Below are positions 18,901 to 29,686 of a DNA stretch of 64,000 nucleotides, piece after piece (the stretch's first letter is position 1; the number at the start of each line of letters is the position of its first letter). A model generated the notes under the pieces. The model searched no databases, was not told where the DNA came from, and worked only from the letters and a program-made list of their open reading frames with translations. The translations under genes and the position numbers were made by a program. Origin of the DNA: Thelephora terrestris (taxonomy: Eukaryota > Basidiomycota > Agaricomycetes > Thelephorales > Thelephoraceae); NCBI GenBank assembly GCA_015956445.1, contig WIUZ02000006.1, positions 682,001 to 746,000 of the forward strand. Direction: 5' to 3'.

Positions 18901-19038
18901 AATGTGCTCGGTGACTGGAGAACGAAACCGTTCGTTGACGTTGACCGCCTCTGACGACGACAGGCGTCGGAATATAATACATGGATGATCAGGTGGAGGA
19001 CGTGAAAAGACCGTTGGTGTGCGACTCAAGCGTCTCAT
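15958..19038 (-). CDS. UPF1-like superfamily 1 helicase, possibly mitochondrial
   Basis: Multi-exon gene carrying the SF1 helicase motifs in order: LNAPQVRAIATMI (Q-motif region), PPGTGKTKTIIETIKLLK (Walker A, across an intron near 17762), CTYTNVAVDNLVEGF (Ia), VVFLDEASMSTEPASL (II), HKQLPPVITSPEAQ (III), LNIQYRMHPDISRFPSAEFY (IV), SVDGFEGREKDIIIFSTVRN (V) and NVGLTRAKRGLFIVGS (VI). The insert with the coiled-coil-like KKLEKELKRTRARIFER fits the 1B/1C part of UPF1-like enzymes. The family unwinds RNA or DNA 5' to 3'. The start at 19038 gives MRRLSRTPTVFSRPPPDH, rich in Arg and Ser with no acidic residue in the first 15, like a mitochondrial presequence. No UPF1 Cys/His domain is seen. Closest family could be UPF1, SMUBP2 or Hcs1; I cannot separate them. 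Convergent with the PHD gene. Confidence 0.85.
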
Positions 19039-19307
19039 AGGATTGAGGACATGACAAGTTTGAGAGGTGATGACGATCGGTCGATTGCTTAGGTGAAGAT
19101 CGATTGGATATATGAACACAGGTATGAGAGGGATAGTGGTACAAAAGAAATACATGCAAGGGCGAGTATTACTATAAAATAAAACATCGAAAGTATCGAC
19201 AAGAAGGCGTAGGTGTGGAACCGCGTAAGTACAGCATGAGCGCAGTATGGTGTATTAACCCGAAGGAAGAAAGTGAGAAACGATTAACATCGATAGCAGG
19301 AGAGCAA

Positions 19308-20461
19308 TCAGAAAGTGGAAAGCACGAGGGGACCAACGCCTCGGAGGGATTGAGGCTCTATGTCACGAGGCACACGATACTGGAAATCTGGGGATGGTTG
19401 TGGGTAAAATGGATAAACAGAAATCTGGAAACTAACCTCCGTCCCTAAAAACGGGATTCGACTTGAGGCGGCGGCGCTCTTCCTCTTCACGTTCCATGTC
19501 AATCTCGAATTGGGCTTTGCACCCGGGTATCCGATACCCATCAATAGTATTCGTCTTCTTGGGATGCCAACGGCCGCCACCGGTCTTCTTACAGATCGCG
19601 GAGGAATGTCGAAGGGGATAAGCTGCTAGCTCGCCGAGATCATCGTCCGATCCTGGACCACTGGTGGGTGGTGGAGGGGGGATCTGTGGGTAATCAGGCA
19701 GAGTGTGAGTCCGCCTGATGGTGGGCCTTGGTAAGTGAGAGATGGAATCGGATGGGGTGGATATAACCGAGGAACTGGAAGAACGAGGGAGTTTGGTGTC
19801 GAAGGTTAATGGGCTAGAGAAGGAAAGCTCTGGGGTCCTCGGGAGTGCTGGAAGACCGTTGATCTGGTCGAAGCACTCGACGCAGACTCTGGCCTTAACG
19901 ATCGGAGAGGAAGGAGATTCGAATGCGGTTATAGGCACACCGCGAGGGGGATGGATGAAGTTAAGATTGGAAGTGTCGAGGAGAGGGATCAAATGCAAGC
20001 TGCAATCGGCGCAAAAAATACCACCACACTTTCTGCAGTGCTGGTGATGGATCGGGATCAGAGAGTATCAGAGTGAGAAATGGGGTAGACACACATGTCT
20101 GCGGTCGAATAAGGTGAAGGGCTTGCGACAGTTGAAGACATCACAGTGGCTCGCCTGGGAATCTGGCTGGAGGTGCATGACACGTCAGGTGAAACATACG
20201 GAGAATTTAGAGGGAAAAAGTTTACCTTCCAGAGGTGTTTGGGAAGCAGGACGGCAAGATGCTCGTTTCTTCGAAGCGAGCGCGAGGTGGGAGAGGAAGA
20301 AGTGGAAGCCAACTGCCCTGTAAATGCACAAAGGTGTGTGGCGGTGTGAGAAAGCGAAGGATGTTGATGAGAACGAAGAACTTACGATTAGAAAAGGTGT
20401 CATCAAGTGCGTTGAGAGACGGAATGAGATACTTGAGAGTGGAGGAGAGGATAGCAGACAT
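19308..20461 (-). CDS. FYVE zinc-finger protein
   Basis: Starts MSAILSSTLKYLIPSLNALD; a GTAAGT intron follows SN, and the next exon reads QLASTSSSPTSRSLRRNEH. The FYVE finger is assembled across two introns: HCDVFNCRKPFTLFDRRRH, then HCRKCGGIFCADCSLHLIPL, then ARVCVECFDQI, giving the full set of paired Cys/His ligands and an RRRHHCRKC form of the PI3P-binding RRHHCR motif. After it comes a Ser/Pro-rich linker and a basic, Glu/Arg-rich helix (MEREEEERRRLK). A last small exon (DFQYRVPRDIEPQSLRG) ends at 19308. FYVE domains bind PI3P on endosomes and vacuoles. No lipid kinase, RING or Rab-binding domain was seen, so it is not Fab1 or Pib1 by content. About 320 residues. Confidence 0.85.
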
Positions 20462-20598
20462 GATGACAGTAAAGGCACAAGAGGAGGATAGGGCGGGATA
20501 GACAGCGGAAGTCTGGATATTAGTGAACTCAAGTTGTAGGATGAAATATTTATTTATTTATTTCCTCCGAAGCCACGTGCAAAGATCCGATCTGTCGG

Positions 20599-22052
20599 TT
20601 ATTCCTCGGTTATTCCGCAACAACGTCCCAAGACAAATTCGCCCTCAACCATGCTCAACCGACCAAGTCCTACACTGTCCACCACTCGGCCAGCCATTCT
20701 CGCCGACACACGGCCGCCCACGGTTCTTTGTAGAACGGCTCCTAAATACCATGTCGCCTCTTTCTTTGCCAGCTTTCGCTTTCGTTCCTGGACGGGTTTG
20801 CTTCCGCCATCAACGGGTATCCTCCTTGACAACCCCACGAGCTCTTGACACACTCCCAATGCCACCCGTTCTTTGACGCCCATGACCCCCACGGTGAACC
20901 CAGACTGTTCCACGGTTTCCAATGCTCCCTCCAACACCCCAATGAGCCCCATGGGGGTATCCGTCGTGTGTTCTGAGTTCTCAAACATCCGCTCCATCAA
21001 GGGGTAAATGAAGCGAACCAACCGTAAGAGAACCATCTCTGACAGTGCGCCAAGCGTCCGATCGCACTCCTCCTCGACCAACTTCTCCAGTTGTCTGACC
21101 TGCTTGGCTCGCAAACCTGTGGCCTTGGTGAACCTCTGAGCAACGGCAAAAGCGCTTTGGAGTATCCCTTGGAGCATCCAGGCGATAGTCCCAAAGACGT
21201 CACGAATCTCTCTCGAATTTCTGCCAACATCAGTCATTACCTGTACCATCTTGCCCAGTTCCTCAAGTCCAGACCGAGCAACGGAAAACGTAACCGGAAT
21301 CACCGTCAGTGAAAACCGCTCCCTCTCCGCTGCCGAGTCGGTCAATGACCTGGTCAGCAGACCACTTTGTGCCCTCATCAGACGCTCGTATATCGTCAAT
21401 GCCGATCGTGAGCTGATTGTAATCGGTCCTAGCAAATGTCCAGATGAGGGGTGCGATGCTGATAATCTTGACTGATCGCCCCGGGGCACGCTTACCATCC
21501 AAATTGTGACCAACGACCTTGCCGTGAAGCACTCGCTCCAGGCCAGCCCAGGGTCTATTTTCGGCCTTGTCCCTTTTCTTTTCCCTCTTTTTCCCTTGAT
21601 CTACCGTGGCGCGTCCTTCCGAAGATGTCTCGACCAGTCGTTCTGCGAAAAAAAAACTTTTACCGGTTGCTTGCCCGTGTGATCCCCAATTCAAATTCGT
21701 ACCTAATTGATCCCACTCAAACATCCGCTCGAGTTTTATGCAATGGGTCTCCAGTTCCAAAGCCCTCTCCTTCCATCCCTGACTGACCAACATGTTCTCT
21801 TTTGGCTGAACATCGCCCCCAGGGCAAGGAAACACGTCCCGTAGGTCCAGCGTGTATGCTGTCAACGGGTGGTCAGATCATGATACCAGCCGTATCGAGA
21901 CCACTCACAGATGTATGATTGCCTGGTTGGTTTAAACCGTAAAGCCACCAATGCCTGTGGGGTATCAGACGCCAATGAACTGGGGCCGGGAGCTGGGGAA
22001 CGGTCCGCAAACTTACGACTGCGACACGGATCTCGGTGTTTTTATCGTTCAT
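20599..22052 (-). CDS. Helical protein, possible MEI4/Rec24-like meiotic factor
   Basis: Starts MNDKNTEIRVAV at 22052. Small introns join ALVALRFKPTRQSYIS, YTLDLRDVFPCPGG, SQGWKERALELETHCIKLER and HNLDG to a long helical exon (PITISSRSALTIYERLMRAQ onward) that runs to the stop at 20599. The rest is Leu-rich helix, for example AKQVRQLEKLVEEECDRTLG, with a basic segment KPVQERKRKLAKKEA. The first 80 residues follow the pattern I recall for MEI4: an alanine/leucine-rich helix, a KP-x-x-S loop, then W-K-x-x-A-L-x-L-E-x-E-x-x-x-L. MEI4 helps form meiotic double-strand breaks with Spo11 partners. This is pattern memory, not an alignment. The gene itself is well supported by consistent splice sites; the name is not. 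Confidence 0.6.
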
Positions 22053-22079
22053 TGTTTGAAACCGGAAGATGCTGATCGG

Positions 22080-23160
22080 TCCCGCCACGAAAAACGATCA
22101 CACCAGTACCCGCATATCCCCCACAAACAGCTTGCCGTTCTCGCTGCTGGTGTCGGTAATGATGTCGTTAGCTGGATATTGCTCGCCTTGGCCTTGGTCA
22201 ATCTTACGGGCGGTCTTACAGGCCTCTACGCCCTTCTAGTTGGTATCGGTCATTGTCATCTTCATCTTCCTACCCGTCAAGTGGGCCTTCAGATTTTTGC
22301 TCACCAAGTCCATAAGCTTGGCAACCGGCCAACCCACGACGTTTTGTCATGACTATCACGCTCTTGATGGCTTGCGTTTCTGCTTTCCTCACTGACATTA
22401 TCGGCATCCACCACTGCTACGCGTTCGTGTCTTGGAGTCAACTGGCCTGAAGATCTGGTTTCCATTATCTTCATCCCGTTGGTACGTCACGTATTCCATT
22501 CGGTCGTCAAAGGTACCCACCCACGGCGTACGGTCATTATTGGTGGCTAACGCACGTTTTCTAGTACTTCACCCATCCCGGCCTCAAAACCAACATGGCC
22601 TCTTGGATAACCGCATCACCTGGGGGTACACAATCTTGTTGTGTGTTGTTGCTCACTGTGCCAAATTCCTTCCTTGTGCCAGATTGTGTGGTTTCAACAT
22701 CTGCGAGTCTGGCCCTATCGGTGCCCTCATGAGTTGCAAGCGGTATGTTTTCTCTCCGGGTCTATGCGTGGAACTGGTCGCTGACTTGGCCGAATGCCGT
22801 CAAGTCTCGTCGAACTCATTGTGTTGAACGTTGGTCTCCAAGCTGGAGTTCTGGATACCCGAACCTTCTTCATGTTCGTGTTGCATGCCTTGATCTTGAC
22901 GTTTGCCGCGAATTCAGACTGCCCCAGCTGGGTATTGTTCAGCGGTACCAGGACGACTGGGAAACGGATGCGATTGCGAAAACCGTTGCCAGCGGGAGAC
23001 GGAAGACCGCATACCTCCCATGCTCATTCTACCCCATTGTTCAACGCGACCACACAGCCCTGGCCGCATCTACATCACAACAGACCCAAGACCAACTTCG
23101 GCGCCTTTCTTCCTTTATGGATAACTCAACCCTCGAAACGAATCTTATGAAGATGAAGGT
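22080..23160 (+). pseudogene. Relic of a KHA1-type K+/H+ antiporter
   Basis: Fragments of the membrane half of a cation/proton antiporter appear in order on the plus strand: LAVLAAGVGNDVVSWILLAL (about 22130-22190), TLLMACVSAFLTDIIGIHH (about 22355-22405), EDLVSIIFIPL, LLDNRITWGYTILLCVVAHC (about 22600-22660), GFNICESGPIGALMSCK and LVELIVLNVGLQAGVLDTRT (about 22805-22865). GVGNDVVxWxLLAL and GLVELIVLNxGL are hallmarks of the KHA1/CPA2 family, which exchanges K+ or Na+ for H+ across endomembranes. The blocks lie in different frames: one shift falls after LKTNM, where one base is short of the expected frame, and a stop follows FVSWSQLA. The first transmembrane helices and the long cytosolic tail are missing. 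It reads as a decayed host gene; a few splice sites remain. Confidence 0.75.
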
Positions 23161-23672
23161 GATTTTCCTGGGCGTGAGACTTGAATGTAAGTTTCGTGCT
23201 GTGCCCTACCCTCGCACATGCTGACGTTTATTCTTTAAGGACACCGGTATTCGCATAACCCGCATTCCCCTTCCACGCCACTTTCCCGCGCGCACACAAG
23301 TCCTCGTTGATATGTATAATCTCATCAGCGCTCACTCTCGTGTATGATACGAGCATGAATCGATCTCCAATATATATACATTCATTGGAATCAAAAATTC
23401 TGATTGGACGAAAACAGCAATGTCTGGTAGGCCGCGGCGGCCCCTCCAGTCGAAAACCAACCAAGTTCGATCGGTCAAAGTACACGATCTTGGTCAAATT
23501 TTGACCGGCTTGGTCAGTCGATAATTGACCCAGCTCTCCCTCAAACCTGGTCAAAAAATGACCAACCCATTTTTACAGCAATTGATTGATACAGTAAAAA
23601 TGGCCTACTCCCGTTCCCCGCGGAATCACGTTACCGACCACAAAATCCCACGATATCTCATCCTCGTAAATA
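23161..23672. other. Tail-to-tail intergenic region with inverted repeats
   Basis: Lies between the antiporter relic (plus) and the SDO1 stop (minus). It holds no convincing coding frame. The part near 23490-23603 is packed with short palindromes described separately and probably includes the SDO1 3' untranslated region. Confidence 0.6.
23492..23603. repeat. Cluster of short inverted repeats (GGTCAAA and CCATTTTTAC)
   Basis: A perfect palindrome GGTCAAA-T-TTTGACC sits at 23492-23506. Further GGTCA/TGACC pairs follow near 23511-23530 and 23549-23563. A perfect 10-bp inverted repeat, CCATTTTTAC at 23567-23576 and GTAAAAATGG at 23594-23603, encloses a 17-nt loop. It could be a structured 3' UTR of SDO1, or the remains of a small foldback element. 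Confidence 0.7.
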
Positions 23673-24754
23673 TCAGTTCGCTTGCCCTGTGGCGGCGAAG
23701 GTCAATGTCTCCATTCTACCCTTGCCCTTGCATTCCTTCTGCAACAGCTCGTTGATCACCCTAAATTGCCCAGGGTCAATTAACATCACCTGTCGGACAT
23801 GAATGCGTGCAAATAAACGAAAGAAAACTGGCGACACTCACCACATCCCACTCCGCCTGGCCCGTCTCTTCTTCTTCCACCTGTTCAGCCCCCTCCAAGA
23901 TATGTTCCCGCAGCCGCTTCCCATCTTTTGTTGGTACAGTGACCCGCACCCGCATCCGAGCACGTTGTATCGGGAGATTTGATGATGTCTGGAGCAGCTT
24001 GATGCATTCTGAAACCTATGCTGAACGTTAGGCTGAGAATACCGAACAATCGCGCTTTTCGCACCTGACTCTTCGCTGTTTTGTTCGTCTTGACACTGTA
24101 TCCAGCCTCCGTCATAGCTTTTTCGATCATACCGACTGGATATGGCCGTTGCGTGGAAGGTTCTACGCATTTCTCAGCCACCAGGGTTGCAAGCTCCTTC
24201 CTTAGAGATGTGATGTCGTGCTCTCGCTCCTTCTCGCCTACTTGTACTTCCCCTTTCTTCAGAATCTGATGAATCGCTTCAGACGTCATCCGCCCCGTCT
24301 CATACGATATTCGAGACCAATTAACGCACCTCCTTGACGATCTCGTTGGTATTTGATGTCCCGAAAGCCTTTTCCAGATCGTTTGCTTTTGCCACTTCTC
24401 CCTTGGACACATTGACGAAGATGTTGGAGATTTGTAGTACGTCATCGATATTGGATTCCCTGGACGTAGGGATGAGTATCGCCGCAAAATGTTTCTGGGA
24501 AAGAGGCCAGTCACACTCCATTCCTCCACTCCTGCACCTTGTTCTTGTAGCAAGCAATCTGTCAAGATTCACTACGCCGTTCGTCGATGATCAATTGCGG
24601 TAGAGTAAAGGCTGACCTCAAACCGCTTTCCGCCCTTCTTGAGACGGACAACTGAGACATTCGTGAGCCTGTAAGACGCCTTTTAGCCAGTAACATGGGC
24701 CACCAGAGACGAACTGAAATACTTTATCTGGTTCGACGGTTGGTTCACCCGCAT
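23673..24754 (-). CDS. SDO1: Ribosome maturation protein SDO1 (SBDS homologue)
   Basis: Exons join cleanly: MRVNQPSNQIK, then LTNVSVVRLKKGGKRFE, then IACYKNKVQEWRNGV, then ESNIDDVLQISNIFVNVSKG, then ILKKGEVQVGEKEREHD and the middle domain (RPYPVGMIEKAMTEAGYSVK), then VSECIKLLQTSSNLPIQRAR and MRVRVTVPTKDGKRLREHIL, then a last exon MLIDPGQFRVINELLQKEC ending GQAN-stop. This is the full FYSH, central and ferredoxin-like architecture of SBDS. The protein acts with the GTPase Efl1 to release Tif6 from pre-60S subunits in the cytoplasm. The first exon is only about 32 nt before a GTATTT donor. The C-terminal tail after KGKGRMETL differs from human SBDS and is short. Head to head with mL38; 68 bp between starts. 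Confidence 0.95.
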
Positions 24755-24822
24755 GTTTTGCAGCAAGCCGGATGCTTTGACTCATTTCCCGATTTGGACT
24801 TGTGACGAAACCATCTGGCTCA
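24755..24822. promoter_or_regulatory. 68-bp divergent promoter, SDO1 / mL38
   Basis: Only 68 bp separate the two start codons of a cytosolic ribosome maturation factor and a mitochondrial ribosomal protein, so 5' leaders and promoter elements must overlap. No specific motif was assigned. Confidence 0.5.
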
Positions 24823-26362
24823 ATGCTCCGTCAAAGCCAGAGGTCCCTTCCCGCCCGTTCTGCCTGGGTTCGTTACACCTCTACTGCACAATCTCAGCCA
24901 GAAACCACCTCTGGCCCCAATGTTTCTTCTCCGCCTCTATCTGGCGACAGAAAAACCCCCCCATCGCGTCCCGGAACCTGGAAGACGCGTCGGCCGCACA
25001 TCAACCCGGAAAAACCGCGCCAATGGAATAGACCCCTCGCCCCGGGAGTGCTGCCCGCATTCGATGAGGCTCTCCGTTATATTCGCCAGGATTCTCATGC
25101 TCTAAGAGCCGAGACCCAGTACAACCGATCGGTTTTACAGGAGGCGGAAAGCTCACCCAACCCCGATCTTGAGCTCGTCAAGGGCTTGAAGGAAAAGCTC
25201 GCGGTCCTTGAGGTTCAAAGCGAGGTTAATCGCCCAGAAGTTCGCTGGTATTTCAGAAATGGTTTGGGTGAGTATCCCTGCCTCTTGTGTTTCCTCCAAT
25301 TCACCCACGCGACGTCTAGCGGACGTGTCCAAGCCCGTTTATCGGCATCTCGCCGAGAAAAAGTGGAGAAACGATGGTGACCTCGACCTTCTGGTGGGAC
25401 TACGCCCCCTCTTTCATCCCGTTCTTCCTATGCTGACCTACCCAGATGGAAAGAGTCCACCAAATGAATGTCGTCCCTGATGTTTTACCCTCCTTACATC
25501 CTTCTTTCGACCTTCGCCTGACGTTCCCCGAATCCCCATCTCAACGCGTCAAACCCCGGCCATGTGTGAATCCTCGGCACAAGCAGGTAGAACCTGGTGT
25601 CTTCCTGGTCTCCGAGCAGGTAATTCAGCACGGAACGCATATCTTCTTCCCATGGGTTGTTCGTTGACAGGTTATTTCTTAGACTCGAAACCAACCAACC
25701 CTTTACGCCAGCGTTTTTCATGCAGAAACCAGACTCTACACCCTCCTGATGGTGGATCCAGGTATGCTCTCGTCGGAATCTCAGGTTCTGGATTCGGACT
25801 CAAAACTGTGCCAGACGTACCTGATCCAGAGCGCCAGTCCTTCACAACGTACCTTCACTGGCTCCAGTCAGTATTTTTTACATTGACCACCGCTTGATCG
25901 TTCAAAATCTTGCACAGGCCCAACATCCCCTTATCTTGTACTACACGGTCCATTGAAATCCCTGAGGCGCATACCTCATATATCCCACCTCATCCCCAGC
26001 GAGGGACACGCTACCATCGATATGTTCTGCTGTTACTTCCCCAGCAAGCTCCAGCCGAGCCTTTATCGGTCCCGGTATTGTGTGATGCTGACCGACTCCA
26101 TTTTAACGTTCGTGAATTCGCCGCTCAATACGGTTTGGATGGATCCACTGGCGGAGGTGCCCACCTGTGGCGCCAAGTCTGGGATGAAGGGGTCTCCCAG
26201 GTCTATGCGACTGTTCTTCGTATGTCCTTTCCATGTTTCCCAGACCCCCATATTTTAACAACCCCCTCCCCTATTGTAGGACGAGAGGAACCCAGGTTCG
26301 CGGTACCACCCAAGCCAGACCGGTATGCGGAAATCCGTGGTGTCAAGCGATATATCAAATAG
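24823..26362 (+). CDS. MRPL35: Mitochondrial large ribosomal subunit protein mL38 (MRPL35), PEBP-like
   Basis: Starts MLRQSQRSLPARSAWVRYTS, an Arg/Ser-rich, acid-free stretch typical of mitochondrial import. It continues APGVLPAFDEALRYIRQDSH, LKEKLAVLEVQSEVNRPEVR, VYRHLAEKKWRNDGDLDLL and RVHQMNVVPDVLPSLHPSFD. The PEBP-type fold is spread over several exons: VEPGVFLVSEQ, LYTLLMVDPDVPDPE, TYLHWLQ, IPPHPQRGTRYHRYVLLLLP and REFAAQYGLDGSTGGGAHLW, ending RYAEIRGVKRYIK at 26362. DPDxP and HWxQ are PEBP signatures. In the mitoribosome mL38 is a structural part of the central protuberance. Introns are short, and the frame is open through each join I could follow. Confidence 0.92.
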
Positions 26363-26486
26363 AATCTCGATGTTCCAAATTGGGGAACAGGCAGAATGGT
26401 TTCCTTATTGACACTTCTAATACATCTCGTGCAACACTCCATATCAGTGGATGTTTATGTCCTACGGGTTGTGCGATGGCGCAGAG

Positions 26487-29048
26487 TTAGGAGATTGGCG
26501 ACATCGCTGACAATTGCAAACCCACCTTTTCAATCAACTTCCTGGCAATCGGGTGGAACTCGGCTTTGTGTTTCTCGAAGTACCTCACCGCCAGGTCCCT
26601 ATCGACCCTGGCAATCGACCTGAACACAGGTCTGCAGAACTTCGCTCTACCCTTGATCACGCCACTGCCGTCATCCCCGACCACCCATCTTGCAGCCTCC
26701 TCGGCCACATGCTGCGGAACTAAACTCGGGTCCCGTAGAGCGAGCTGGTAGAACCTAAACCTGATCTCCGCGTTCGAAGTATCCGCCACCTTGTAAATAT
26801 TACCGAGGTGTGCGATATGACTCTCCGGTAAAGGTGGTAAACCTTGGAGGCGTTCCAAGAAAACGATCCTCTGGTTCGAGTTAAAATCATCCAAGTCGGT
26901 CGCAATAAATGAGGTTTTGGAGACGTCGATCGCACGAGCAGCATCCCATCTATCTGCCAGGGCATATGCTTGCCTCGCAAGGGTCAGGTCAAGGTCCTCT
27001 TGAACCGGCAGTTCAACGCCTTCGCCATGAAACCACGCCTGGAGTAATGCTTCAGCTGGAGGTCGAGTTTCGCCTCGGAACACCTACATCCCAATCAATT
27101 GAGTCCAAAGCCTTGATCTTCTCTTCGCCGCCATGACTTTGGAAGTACGCAAACAGGTGATCCTTCCATTGTTGGGTAGTGATGCTCTTTCCGCTAAACG
27201 TTTCGACGTAGTCGCGGATATATGGAAGAAATACATCCAAGCCACCGATGGTTCGTTCTGTACCCGCAGTTAGCGCAACTTCCGAGCATAGCGGATGGCA
27301 GAGGAATACCCAAGTGAAGTAGCAGATTTGCACCCTTTTGGTAAGGAACGGAGGAGTATGCTTCGTCCGGGTCCTCACCAGGTTCAAAGTCAATCAAAAG
27401 TCTCTGGTATTTCGGCCTCTCCACATAGCGTTCCAAGTCATCCCGCAAGGCCTTGTTACCGATGACATAGGAGAAACTGCGTTGAGCAGGCCCGTGAAGA
27501 ATCTGCTGTAACACTCGCTCCATGTACGTCGTCCACCCCTCGTTCAACCAGAAATGAGATGCATGAGCGTGACTGGATATTTTGGGACAGTGAGTTGAAA
27601 GTCCTTTCAGGATCTAACAACACGTACGTTACCCCGTTCCCAAACCATGAATGGGTTAGCTCGTGGACAACGACGTCTACCAAAGATCTGTCCCCAGCAA
27701 GTAATGCTGTAACGCATCAGGCAGGGTAGGTTCACGCAAGAGCGAGACGCTTACTTGGGTTCAGGAACGACAGACAAGCATTTTCCTAGAGGGATAGCTT
27801 TACGCCAGTTCGCTGAATAACAAACGGCGTGCTCACCATCCCTCCATAAGGGAAGCTTGGTGGCAGGACCAATAGATCATACGTTCCAAATCGATAGTCT
27901 CCAACCAGATTCTCTTCAGCAGCGAGGAACCTATTCTAGGTTTATCGGTCAATCCATTGCATCGTATGTGCCACCTGCCTCGTTGTGTCCTCACTAAACT
28001 CCCAAAATGCAGCATCCATGAGGGATGGTTCGGTCCAAATACCGGAGCTCCAGGTTTTTCCTGGAGGCTTGGCGAATGCACGATAACGGAGGTCCCCTGC
28101 TGCGATTGCAATCAAATAGGAAGCTATCGCAACTGGTTGATTGTACTTGTATGTCACGAGTTCCTTGCCTATAACTTTCCCGTCGTGGGGTGGGCCATCG
28201 GAAGGTGGACTAACGCGAATCGCGGACAGCAGGGCGGGTAATACTGACGTGACTTGAGCACTGTATGTCTGGGTGGATGTCAGTGTCTCTGGATCCGAAC
28301 AGGGGAGGTCGAAAATTCCTCACAACTTTGACCGAGGGACTGTCTGGTAGCAGCATACCCAAATCAATTAATTGTTATCCAGTGCCCGATAGGGTTATAC
28401 TCATACCTTGAATGGGGAGTAAGCTTCTGGCGTATATCGGCTGACACTGGCTAAACAGGTATGGGAATGTCTTCCCTTGCGTCTGCCTGGCATAAAACTT
28501 CGTCAACTTACGCATGCAGATATTAGGCCCAATGATCTCACTCTTTCGTGAGCCATTGTAGAGCAGTGCACCCGGAGGTGGTTGCATAAGAAACCGTCAA
28601 TTCGAGTTTCGAATTTGCCACGAGGGAAGGTGGAAGCGGTATAGTCAGGGCAGAGCCCATAACCTCATGTTTTTTTCCAAGCGAGTACTACTTCCGATGT
28701 CAGAAGTGGTTCCCTGGATCTTGAGTGTTGGCGATTCCACTGACCTTGACAGTTTGGCCGCTGAGTACCACTTCCTTTACGTCGAGGTCAAGCGTATCGA
28801 AGCTGATGTACCCGTCTCTTACATCTGCTAGGAAATGGGATCTTGGAAACTTACATGGCATCTTTCACGCCGGGGGACGCCACAGTAAGCTTGTGAGTCG
28901 CGGATCCGGAGATGATCTTATGATCAAAATCGACATGCCAATCGAGAGAGATATGGGTGGTGTACACGTCAAAGTAATTGGACTGTGTGGTAGGATCCTT
29001 GGATGCAATTTTGGGATCAGACCCTTTGAAGGAGATTCCGCTATCCAT
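26487..29048 (-). CDS. Leukotriene A4 hydrolase-like zinc aminopeptidase (M1 family)
   Basis: The likely start at 29048 gives MDSGISFKGSDPKIASKDP, followed by NYFDVYTTHISLDWHVDFDH. Conserved M1 blocks follow: LPPSFPYGGMEN (the GGMEN exopeptidase motif, across an intron near 27838), VVVHELTHSWFGN (zinc ligands HELTH) and NEGWTTYMER (third ligand Glu). The C-terminal helical domain starts AWFHGEGVELPVQED and ends VGLQLSAMSPIS at 26487, matching the LTA4H tail. The yeast counterpart has aminopeptidase and epoxide hydrolase activity in cytosol and nucleus. At least eight short introns interrupt the gene. An in-frame ATG 19 codons upstream (MVFLMNH) is possible but less like the family. Convergent with mL38. 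Confidence 0.93.
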
Positions 29049-29130
29049 GGAGAGCAGATGTTGGTGGTGGCTATCTAACGCCCTGTGATTCATCAGAAAA
29101 ACCAACGCGAGATTTCAATCGATTTCGGCG

Positions 29131-29176
29131 GATTTCGGACCTCATGAGGTGGGAAAATCGATTTCGGACCTCATGA
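29131..29176. repeat. Direct repeat GATTTCGGACCTCATGA, two copies
   Basis: Perfect 17-bp copies at 29131-29147 and 29160-29176. A third copy with one change lies at 36259-36275, beyond the transposon block, in the same orientation. The motif contains the half-palindrome CCTCATGAGG. Confidence 0.8.
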
Positions 29177-29686
29177 CCTTGTCATAACCTGATCATGAGA
29201 ATGTTGTCCCGACTTAGCCATTTCGTGAGGGATCGGCCGTGGGAACTCGATTTTTGTTATCATTTGTTACCTCCTTTGTTTTACTTGTATTCACTACAAT
29301 TTTTTGTTATCAACCCCGTGACAGGTATGTGACTCCCGCGTAGCCCTCGTTGCCTTCCTCTGACGGGCAACTGGAGCAATCGTCCACTTCTTCTCCAAGC
29401 CACCCAATCTCTCTCTTTGCCGTTGCACAGGGATGGTTGAGCCCTTTCGAGCCCACTAAATCTTCTTGAGACCGTGCCATCACGTCGAGTCTGGTGTCCC
29501 GTTCACCGCCTACAATGCAACTTCGACAACAGAACACGTTTGCCGGGTTAGGATCAGGTGGTGTAGTCGAAGTCCTGAAGGAGTTGGAGCCCATCGGTGG
29601 GTGATACCGACCATGAAGATACACTCTCTGTAACCAAACCAGGTCAGTGGCCCACCAGGATCGGAATTCTCTTCTTAGCTTCGGCA

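Noticed and set aside
19215-19448. Plus-strand frame upstream of the helicase start
   Set aside because: It overlaps the last FYVE-gene exon in antisense and has no recognisable content.
29240-29325. T-rich stretch with two TTTTTGTTATCA copies as a possible LTR or SINE tail
   Set aside because: Too short and without partner sequences; no reverse transcriptase or integrase signal was seen anywhere in the window.
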